64,000 nucleotides of DNA from Gnetum montanum (Eukaryota; Streptophyta; Gnetopsida; Gnetales; Gnetaceae): NCBI GenBank assembly GCA_015680685.1, contig MNCI01014982.1, positions 409,026-473,025 on the forward strand. Direction: 5' to 3'. This document shows positions 55,685-64,000 of this stretch, piece by piece (within the stretch, counting starts at the first letter, position 1; each line of letters starts with the position of its first letter). The notes below the pieces were generated by a model, which saw nothing but the letters and a program-made list of their open reading frames with translations, ran no database searches and was not told where the DNA came from. The position numbers were made by a program, and so were the translations under genes.

Positions 55685-58405
55685 ACTCATGTGGTCCCAG
55701 GTGGTAGTGGCTCCTCCATGGATCACTTCCCCTTGTCTTATGCTCTAGGTTTTGGGATCTGGTGGCTCTAAAGGAGTGCCTAGAGCTTTTCCTCTTTAGT
55801 TTGTGGGTCCTATGCCATCCACACTACTACTCCAATGTTTGATGGAGTCGGCACTTCCCATGGACATGGTAGTTTCGAGAACATCTAATTTGCCTTGATG
55901 TACCAGGCCGCAAACAGCCATCGTTCCTCCTCCTAGGCTCTAGCTTTATCCTTGTAGTCTTGGTAATCTATAAGCCATCAAGCCAAGTCTACTGTGACAT
56001 CTTTCTACCCTTGGTAGCTGGCCCTAACCACCTCTAACTCAAAATTTTCAACTTCTAGCCTTTGCAATGTTTTCTTGTGCTCCGCAAATTCAGTTTCATA
56101 TTTGGCATAGGTGGTAGCTACCTACTTCTTTAGCTCTATTCTCGAGCATCTTTCTATTAACATAGCTAAATTGGCATACTGCAAGTTTGTCAATTCTATG
56201 TAATTTGTAAGATCCTGTACCTATAGGTTCCATCTTTTTAACTCCACCTAGTGGATGAATGCATATGTGTCCAATATGGCTCGCCAATCAATGTGTTGAG
56301 CACTAAAGGTATTAATGTCAGCCTTGACCATATGGATTTCTTTCTCAATGACTTCCTTGTACATCCCCACCTAGTTTCTGAAGTGTTCTTTTAACTTTTC
56401 ATGTCTCTTGGCCTCATTTTGCCATGTGCTTATTTCAATGACCATCTTCTGAAGGATTACGCATACCTCCTCCATTGAGAGTGTTCTCATAGCTGCTGAA
56501 AATTTTCCTTAAGAATATTTGTCCATGACAAGCTATTTATTCTCTTCTTGTAAGACCTTGAGTGCTTTGGCATGCACGTATATTTGCACTTGTGCCTTGG
56601 AAGCATCCCAATCGGCTTTCTCTTTCTCCTCTGCCACCTTTTTATTATCCACCAATAATTCCAATAATTTATTAAGTTGCTCAATTATAAAAAATTCTAG
56701 TTGATCTATGAGAATGAATTGAGATGGGTTCCCCTGTGCAGCTTGTAGGGCAACGATCTTCTCTCAAAGTCTTTCCAACACCGCCTCTACATGCTTGGCC
56801 CTGATCTCTACCATGACCAACTTTCCCTTAGTGGAGATGAGGTCTGATTAAGTTGTTGTGACATCTTATGGGATGTCAAACAAGGACATCATTACTTATC
56901 CTATCTGCAGTAATCGATCAAGGAAATCCTCATACTCCGCAGGAGTCATTGAGGGACTAGCCAGAGTTTAGGCATCACGTGCTCTTGTGAAATCTACCAG
57001 TGGCACAACAAGGACATTGAAGGACTCTTTGATGTGGTCTATGACCACTTCTATGGCTCTCTCTACATTTTGGTGTTGCATGACCACTACTGTGGCCCCT
57101 TCACTAGTTTCTAATTGCACTTGGAAAGATGTAATGTTCCTTAAAATCTGTTGTGGCCAATGTGTCTCCCCTCCTTCTATTTGAATGGACACCTCACCCC
57201 ATGCATGATCTATAGAAATTGTGGATCGTACAATGTCGTCGATGACCCAGAAGAGATTAGTATCATCACAACTTCCCCAATTGACCATCTCAGTGATGGC
57301 CCTGAGATGGCCCATTGACGGTCGATAATCCTGTAGTGGTGGTGATGGTTGGTCTCGTTGGCTCGTGCTAGGTCTTGTTTCTTGTTGTTGATTGGGCCTT
57401 GTGCTTGGGAGTTGGCTAGGCCCTATAGTTTGAGTCACAGTGGACCCCACCGTCTATTCCTTTTCTAGCTCCAGTGTCTCACAAGCACTTTTCCTTGTGC
57501 CTGGTGGCTTCAACAATTCAGTGAACAAAGCATTTTGGGCCTTTTTGGAGACGTCATTGGTGTACCCTAGAATTCCAACACATCTACACAGCTTCCTGAT
57601 GAGATAGGAAAAGGGCAATGCAAAGTTCCCTATCTTGCATTCCTCAAACCACCTGAGAATCTCCATAAGGTATAAGTGGGGTAGGTTAGCATTAACCTTA
57701 CCCATCAATATAGTGCTTCCTCTAGCCTCATACATGGGGATTCTATTCAATCCTTTCATGGGAAAAATGTTATATAAGTACTAATCTTGAAATATATTCT
57801 TTTTTCCAACGCCAATTCTCCATATGTCTTGTCTTCCTTGCCATACATCCTTTTCAACCAAATTTTTTATGCATTGGCATCAGAGCAAGTAAGTAGGTGA
57901 GCAACTTTTGGCCCTATATTCAGAAGATTCAACACTTCCAAAATGGCTTTGGTGGAAAAATCTATAGACACACCACCAATGTCAACTGTGGTGCCTTCTT
58001 CTTTGTTGTGCCAAAATTGGTACATCTCTCCTAAGTACCAGGCACCACTTTCAGAGAGGATAGGCCATAATGGGTACCCTTTAAGTTGGTCCCTAATAGC
58101 TTCAGGAGCAAACTCCATGAAAGGTCCAAATTTTAGTTCCACAATCACAGTTGCTGATGTGGACCTTTCATGGATTACCTACACACATTCTAGGGACAAT
58201 GTGAGATGTTGTCCATGTTCAGGTGCTTTAGCCACTCCTCCTTCCACCTATCCTAATTGCATAGTAGCAAGAGGCTCTTGATGAATGCTAAATGATTGTG
58301 CCTCCTACTCTACATGTTCCTTAGGAGACACTTGGTCTCTACTTCTCCTTGGTTTTTGGACATACCTTAGGATGGTCCTCCTTGTTGTCCACATTTAGAG
58401 GCCAT
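55685..58405 (-). pseudogene. Element D ORF X: large 3' ORF with coiled coil
   Basis: About 900 codons on the minus strand, starting ATGGCC at 58,405, with stops and frameshifts. Open pieces: 58,148-57,867 (ELKFGPFMEFAPEAIRDQLK, GYPLWPILSESGAWYLGEMY, IGGVSIDFSTKAILEVLNLL), 57,759-57,454 (RIPMYEARGSTILMG, LPHLYLMEILRWFEECK, ALPFSYLIRKLCRCVGI), 57,450-56,968 (a Pro/Gln/Ser-rich linker, then ETHWPQQILRNITSFQVQL). A long heptad-like Glu/Lys/Leu-rich coil follows to about 55.9 kb (EQLNKLLELLVDNKKVAEEK). The N-terminal part recalls the plant 'putative transposon protein' domain often found beside Athila-type elements (tentative). Position between spacer and polypurine tract matches Athila's env-like ORF slot, but I saw no signal peptide or membrane segment. 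Function unknown. Confidence 0.65.
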
Positions 58406-58904
58406 TTGTAATCACATGGGGCTGATTATTAGTAAGGTTGTTTACAAAATTTGATTTATACCTTACTTTTTTCCTTTAATGGGTTCGTTTCTTGTTTCAT
58501 GTGATTTAGAGTTAGGAAATTTTATGGAAATGTCCCCTAAAAGTTTGATCTTGGGCCTAATTTGATTAGGTGGCTTCAAAATTTAACTCTCCTAGTATGG
58601 ATGAATAGATAAAATTAATTTTGGCAACATGTTTGATGTTTTGATGGTCAATTACCCTTTATAGTATCCTTCAGGTGATGATGAATTTTGAAAAATTTAT
58701 GCACAACTCAGAATGTACCCTTTCCCCATGACTAAGTTGAACACTCCGAGGTCAGATAGGTTCAATCAGAATGGAAATCGGAACGCTAGTGATTAAGTTA
58801 GGGTTGTTGGATGAGAGGTGTGCAAGTTATCAAGTTTGTGGAGAAAATTTGAAAAACTCCCCATGTGAACAGTTGAAAATGATGTTGACATGTGTGGGTA
58901 GGGG

Positions 58905-58986
58905 GGGATCCATATATATAGTTTTTGTTAATTCAATATCATGTACCCGATAGTGCGGCCCCAATATCACAACCGGCCCGATATCA
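58905..58986 (-). promoter_or_regulatory. Element D internal promoter-like module
   Basis: About 500 bp upstream of the ORF X start. Hexamer-type sites at plus positions 58,935 (AATATC), 58,949 (GATAGT), 58,963 (AATATC) and 58,980 (GATATC), steps 14, 14, 17, are followed on the minus strand by CTATATATATGG (58,910-58,921). Same architecture and 14-bp phase as the LTR U3. Conserved in C at 33.47-33.55 kb and not found in A, which lacks ORF X. Confidence 0.55.
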
Positions 58987-58989
58987 TGA

Positions 58990-60975
58990 CCTATTTAAAA
59001 TAGGGTACTTAATAAAATTGATGAATTTGTGAAATTCTAAGGCCAAAAATGAAGGATTTGAGGTTAATTTGAGAGGTTTAGGGTAACATGGAATAGACCA
59101 GAAGGCACAAAAGGTATAATGGGGTAGAATCTGGCAATAAAATTCATGAATAAGATGAGAAGGGACATGTGCTGGTACATAGGAATGTTTGAATTAGAGG
59201 GATGATAAGGGAAATAATAACGTTGGCCATAAAGTACTTGAAGGGTATAAAATGATGTGGTGGTATGCAACAAGTACAAATTACAAAAGTCATGCAAGTG
59301 GGTCCTCCCCAAAGTAGGTTCCTACCTATGATGCCCTTATGTAACCACACCTGAAAATGTCTATAGGCACTATAAGGGTTAAATGTAATCCACACTAGTT
59401 CCATAAAACACACACATGTTGATACCACCATGATGAGATATGAACTCAATGCTACACAAGACACAAGTCACAATTACATAAACATCGAGATGAGATGAAT
59501 TGTAGAAGGGATTGTAGAGATTGAAACATGAGGTAACTGACCCAGGGCATAATGAATCTTGAGTGTAGGGCACAATTAATGTGTCATTAGCCCATCACTC
59601 CAAAATCAAGACCAAGTCCATTCCTCCAATCAGTGACATTGCATTGTTTCATCCCATGGTGAACAACCATAAGAGTACCATGACAACAAGGTGTATGATC
59701 ACTTGGCATTTCGTTCAAGGAAGGAGTGATTCAGAATTGCTTTATGGCACTTTTGCCTTGATCTTTCTTATTTTTTTCTTTGAATGCTTAATCCAGAGAA
59801 GCTGCCTACCTTCAAGCATGGGTGCATGTATTTCTAGTGGGACCCCCTAGAATAGCATTGAGTTTCTTTATTGACTGGCTTTATTACTCTTACTCCCATT
59901 TTTTGCTGGATCTACAAGGATCTTAGTACAACCAAGTTGCATGATAACTCCTTCAAATGTCACCAAAGAGAATCCACAAGTCCCCTTAATGTCACACCCT
60001 GGTCATTCCCTCTTAGTCCATCATTTTTTGCTCTAGGCATAATGAGCACAACATTAGTTTTAAGTTTTTATGATGACAAGAACATCATCATACCTAAAGT
60101 AGAACCTTTTATTAATAGAATGGTTGGGCGGATGTGGTGGGCTCACTGTCCAAATAATTAGTTACTCAAAACTTGATAGCAAAGAACAACACCTCAACCA
60201 ATGAGTCACATGAGTGTTTTATTCATAGATGAGATTACTCATAAAAATATAAAAAGACAAAATAATAAATAAAAAGATAAAACAATGAATAAAAAGATAA
60301 AACGACAAATTGAAAGATGAAAAACTAGAAAACAAAAAATTGTAAAATTAAAGAAAAGGAAAAACATTTATTAATTATACTTGTTAGGATGGAGGATATC
60401 CCCCATAACTAAACTTTTGATCATAGCGAGAATTAATAAATGGAAGGGTTGGATCCATGCATTTTGAAAATATTGGGACCTGGTCATATCCAAACCACTA
60501 GGTGTCTTTTGATGTCGTGGTTGGAATGTACCCAAAGTGGGCTGCACACACTATATAAAGTTGACATAGTGGGGCAAGTTAGAAGATGAGTTTAATTGAT
60601 ACGGAGTTGACCCATTATGGCACCCTTGACCATAAGGTGGTATGCAAGGATTGATATGTCTCCCTACATGGCTATATTCATTAGGCCACACAGTTGTTGG
60701 AGTATTAATTGGTGGCCCTGATAAGGTAGCATGAGATGTTGGATTCGAGAAGAAAGATGCACCACAATGTTGAACTTATGCTACGTTGGAGAATGTAGTG
60801 GTCTTGGAACTGTGCTATCCCTTTCAACAGTCACATCTAAAGAAGGGATGCCTTCGATGTTGTGGACGATTCCCAATGTAGTTGATAGTAGTAGCACAAG
60901 TAATGTTTGTGGGTCAATGTTGTGATGCAATTCCTTTTGGTACTATTGGTGGTGATGTAGAAGGAAATGAATGAT
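58990..60975 (-). other. Element D spacer
   Basis: Non-coding, shared with A and C: GGGTCCTCCCCAAAGTAGG at 59,302, GTCTATAGGCACTA, an A-rich tract with repeated AAAAAGATAAAAC at 60.24-60.35 kb, and GGATATCCCCCATAACT near 60,395. It leads directly into the gag C-terminal region with no pol between. Confidence 0.6.
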
Positions 60976-62435
60976 GAGAATATTGAATTTAAGAAGAAGT
61001 GTAAGGTACCCAAGGTGGTGGTCCTATTGGCAAGGATATGGGTTGATGGTATTGAGAAGAATGATAATAATATGGTGAGATAGAGGATGTTGACATGGTT
61101 GGGGAAATAGGATGTTGACCCTATAGGGAAAATAGGATGTTGAACTTGATAAGCACTTGGGTTTGGATGATGGGAAGGGTGTAACCAGTTTGGGGGTGGC
61201 TTTCCCTATGACTAGGATTTTTTGCCACTGTGATTGAACACAGTATTTTTGTATGAACTCTAGATGTAACATTCTTCCCCAATGTTCATGTAAATGTGAT
61301 AATATTGGATATTGACCTTTGGGGTGATCGTATAGGCAAATGTTACATTGATACTTATGATTGGCAGTTAAGTTCTTATTCTCTTCTACCCTTCTTTCCG
61401 ATTGTCTAGTAGTATTTTGTCCTATTTTCATGGCTCTACCTCCAATAATATTAGCATATTCTCCACATTTTTCATGTATCTATTCCATCATCTTATTGAT
61501 CTTTACCTCAATTTCATCTAGTGATTGTTGTACTAGCAAAGATTGTTCCACCTCCTTGAGATGAGTTGATTTCTCCTCTTCATGATTATGGATCTTTGTT
61601 AAATTGAGATTTTGGTCTTGTTGAGATTTTTCAACATTCTCCCATTTAGCCATTTCTCCTTCTTATTTTGCTACCCACTTAATAGCTCTTGAATTTGGTG
61701 GGTTCGTAGCTCGTATAGTTGACCTTGGGCATACATCCCTAGGGTCTCCCTTGTTTCATTACGAAGCCCATCCATGATGTGGTACATTAGCCTTTTCTCG
61801 GAAAATCCATGGCCTAGGAAATTATTTAACAATGCATAATATCTTTCTAAGGCCATGTCCAAGGGTTCATGTTATGCTTGTTTCCACTCTTGGGTTTGTT
61901 TCCTCAAGGCTAACACTCTTGCATAAGTTTGATATCTTTCATTAAATAGTTCTACGATTTTCAACCAACGTCGAATTGATTTTGGTCTTAAGGACCTAAA
62001 CCATACTTTTGCTTGGCCAACGAGTGTCATTGGAAAGAGCTTAAGTTTTTTCCACCCATTATCAATATTGTTCCATACACAAGCATCATAGAAGGGTTGT
62101 AAACTATGTTGTGGGTCTAAATCATAGCCTCCTGAAAACTTGGAAAAGTTGTTTAAATCAAGCCTAGGTAGACAGCTTTCCTTACAATTCCTGCAAGATA
62201 TTTGAACAGCCTCTTGTATATGCGTTAGGCTCTTAATGGCCAATAGAGGTTCATCGTCACTAGGTATGTTATGAATTTGTGAGTTGGAATGATGTTGTCT
62301 TTGTTTATGTACATAGGAGACCCCTACATAAGATTGAGTACTCCAAACTTCATCTTCATCATCATATAATTTGTTGGTTCTCCAATGAATTGCCTTACTA
62401 GTTGTTGCATTATCATAGTCTTTTGAGAGAGACAT
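60976..62435 (-). pseudogene. gag: Element D gag
   Basis: Starts ATGTCTCTCTCAAAAG at 62,435 with 187 open codons: acidic N-terminus, then the capsid block FSGGYDLDPQHSLQPFYDAC, GWKKLKLFPMTLVGQAKVWF, RSLRPKSIRRWLKIVELFNE. It continues at 61,862-61,671 (RLMYHIMDGLRNETRETLGM) and 61,431-61,024 with a zinc-knuckle-like CNICLYDHPKGQ followed by LSHLHEHWGRMLHLEFI. The last Cys of the knuckle is replaced compared with A (PKGCC). Only a few stops and one frame change, so the youngest gag here. Athila-type sequence. Confidence 0.85.
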
Positions 62436-62549
62436 TGTTGTGAATTTGTGTGTGACTTATTGGCAATTACTTTCTTTCTAAAAGATATATCGTCAAGGCC
62501 TTGTTACAGTGATCTTGAATGATATAACTAATCTAAATAGCTAGCACTG

Positions 62550-62567
62550 TCTCTGGAAATGGTGCCA
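62550..62567 (-). other. Element D primer-binding site (tRNA-Asp type, drifted)
   Basis: TGGCACCATTTCCAGAGA on the minus strand, 1 nt from the 5' LTR. Five differences from TGGCGCCGTTGCCGGGGA. Confidence 0.6.
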
Positions 62568-62568
62568 A

Positions 62569-63458
62569 TCATGAGTGGCGAGGTACCCCTACACTTAACC
62601 AGACGAATACGAGCGTTCACACATAATCTAGTTGAACTCCATAGACAAGCTAGTTGTGGTATCTAGATAGTTACTCGTTGATCACAGTTTTTTGTCTTCC
62701 CACTTGGACTAGTATTTATGTTGTCATGTATGGTTTAGTCCTGAGTGAGGTGTATGATGTGGTTCTAAACTAGTGCTACTCCTATAGGCAATGGAAAATA
62801 ACTTTAATTGGACTAAGGAGGAGAGAGAGAGAGAATCTAACTACAAGGAAATGAGAGGAGAGAATCTAAGGTAGCCTAAGTGTGATGAATATCTATTCCT
62901 TAATCATCTATACCCATCTTGGACCTCATGTACCACTACCATTAGGATTACCAAGCGCATGTCCTAAGTACGCTACTGGGTTACCAAGTAGTCACACTTA
63001 AATGCTCATGGTTAAGTCATACTCATTCTATGATTAATAATAGGGATAGGAAATAAGGGTGAGAGATATTAATTATGAAAGTAATAAATAATAATTAAAA
63101 AACTAAAACTAAGAGAATTCTGCAATGATGAAGTAATCTCAATCTTTATTGCCGATCATGTATGTGTCCAAGTACATCACACTCAAATAAAGGTGTCGTA
63201 CAATTTCAATCATCACACTGTAGACATACACTAGGAGAAAGGGTTGAGAAGAACTAACAAATGATTGAAAAAATAATTAACTAAGAACTCATGACTAACG
63301 AACTTTCACATGCGCCCACATGTGTATTTATAGGCCCACATAGGAGTCACGATATCATGTATCTGATATCGTTATTTAGGTCACGATATTGCGTACCCGA
63401 TATCATGGATTTGATATTGTGGGTCCGATATTGGAGCCTAACAAATCATGGTTCATCA
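62569..63458 (-). repeat. Element D 5' LTR with promoter array
   Basis: 890 bp, TCATGAGTGG...GTTCATCA. Hexamers at 63,351, 63,365, 63,385, 63,399, 63,413 and 63,427 (steps 14, 20, 14, 14, 14). TATA box CTATAAATA on the minus strand at 63,325-63,333, about 125 bp from the LTR start, so transcription should begin about 150 bp into the LTR. Flanked by ATGGG. Confidence 0.9.
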
Positions 63459-63463
63459 ATGGG

Positions 63464-63583
63464 TCATGTCATCCTGCCATTCTTTTCTTTCCTCTACATA
63501 TACAAAAAAATATTAAAGTTACAAATGTAAAGACCAAATGAAGTAAAAAGGAAGAAAGAAAAAGAAGAGCAAGAACTACTTAC
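63464..63583. other. Probable intron sequence
   Basis: Short AT/purine-rich stretch between element D and the candidate exon donor; it contains the host side of D's insertion. Nothing else seen. Confidence 0.3.
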
Positions 63584-63853
63584 CTAAAATCAATCATTCT
63601 TAACTTGAAGGATCCATTCATGAGTTGGCTGATAACAAGCAAGACATATGACACTCTCTAATTTTCTTAAGAGTTCTCCTAAAATTTTGACAACTTCTAA
63701 AACATCCTCAAGAATTGGATGAAAATAAGATGTAGCACCAACCTGCACTAGTTCATAATCTCCTCTGAGATCATAGGAACTGGACTTCCTCATGTGGTAT
63801 AACTCCTTACAAATAGAATAGGGTGTATTCTTTGTGATCCATTGACCAAGATT
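63584..63853 (-). CDS. Candidate exon of an unidentified host gene
   Basis: A textbook acceptor (TTTTTCTTTTTCAG, ending at 63,854) opens a minus-strand frame that runs 87 codons to a TGA at 63,590-63,592. A strong donor AG|GTAAGT lies 6 nt after the stop at 63,584/63,583. Peptide segments: NLGQWITKNTPYSICKELYH, SSSYDLRGDYELVQVGATSY, FHPILEDVLEVVKILGELLR, SVICLACYQPTHEWILQ. Codon use and lack of internal stops set it apart from the repeats. The stop before the donor means either a terminal coding exon with an intron in the 3' UTR, use of another donor (CAA|GTTAAG near 63,600), or a pseudogene. I do not recognise the family. Confidence 0.5.
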
Positions 63854-64000
63854 CTGAAAAAGAAAAAGTTCTTCTTCAATAGCTATGACAAGCTAGACAA
63901 AATTTGGTGCTAGATACATTTAAATTTTATTTTTCTTTCATTGTAAAGAAGTCACCTTGTCTGTCACTAACCCGCAAGTCATCCATGGAGAAATGGTTCA
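63854..64000. other. Probable upstream intron of the candidate exon
   Basis: Pyrimidine-rich on the minus strand just before the acceptor, consistent with an intron end. No coding seen up to the window edge. Confidence 0.35.

Larger units (their letters stand above)
54621..63458 (-). mobile_element. Element D: Athila-like, gag plus ORF X, no pol
   Basis: The best-preserved element, 8,838 bp, flanked by a perfect 5-bp target duplication ATGGG (54,616-54,620 and 63,459-63,463). Order on its coding strand: 5' LTR 62,569-63,458; primer-binding site; gag from 62,435; 2-kb spacer; internal promoter-like module near 58.95 kb; ORF X 58,405-55,685; polypurine tract; 3' LTR 54,621-55,507. No protease, RT, RNase H or integrase was found, so it would depend on a partner such as A-type elements. 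The frames still carry stops, so this copy is not active. Confidence 0.9.

Overview
This window looks like intergenic or intronic DNA from a large-genome seed plant. A conifer or other gymnosperm is my guess, but the sequence does not prove it. It is AT-rich and contains no intact host gene. Almost all of it is decayed Ty3/gypsy LTR retrotransposons nested inside one another, with smaller Ty1/copia, LINE and SINE remains. Reading frames are broken mostly by TAG and TGA codons at sites where the family has Gln or Trp. This is the C-to-T decay expected of methylated, silenced plant repeats. Domain calls are from my own reading of frames; no database search was run.

Layout. 0-0.7 kb: a slightly GC-richer, genic-looking edge with coding-like minus-strand stretches. 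About 1.6-8.6 kb: a plus-strand gag-protease element (E) without reverse transcriptase, carrying two blocks of a 30-bp minisatellite, a dyad-rich tail and a TATA-type promoter. 8.7-9.5 kb: a copia gag relic (minus). 10.7-12.1 kb: an RTE-like LINE relic (minus). 13.0-13.1 kb: a tRNA-derived SINE head. 15.9-53.5 kb: a deep nest. The outermost element B0 (plus, Tat-like) is split by element B (plus, Tat lineage with a second RNase H, 16,541-51,351). B holds element A (minus, 17,400-27,382) in its 5' LTR and element C (minus, 29,127-39,375) in its gag. C's 5' LTR holds a solo LTR (38,257-39,150). 53.7-54.2 kb: a 487-bp LTR of another family with an initiator-Met primer-binding site. 54,621-63,458: element D (minus), the best preserved, with a perfect 5-bp target duplication. 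63,584-63,853: a good candidate exon of an unidentified host gene (minus).

The most interesting feature is the family formed by A, C, D and the solo LTR (Athila-like; primer-binding site resembling tRNA-Asp). Two structural forms share the same LTRs, primer-binding site and spacer. A has gag and pol but lacks the 3' ORF. C and D have gag and a roughly 900-codon 3' ORF ('ORF X': a globular N-terminal part, then a long coiled coil) but lack pol. Every LTR begins with a short U3 made of GATATC-type hexamers, phased at 14 bp with one conserved 20-bp step, directly upstream of a CTATAAATA box. A second, shortened copy of this module sits inside C and D upstream of ORF X, where it could act as an internal promoter. 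The solo LTR has an expanded array. Three target-site duplications with one or two mismatches, one perfect one, and an empty-site homologue within the window support the nesting order.

Limits: element E and the AT-rich gaps at 9.6-10.5, 12.1-15.9 and 42.3-45.4 kb are only partly explained. Identities were judged by eye. Two single-N positions are flanked by exact duplications and look like assembly artefacts.
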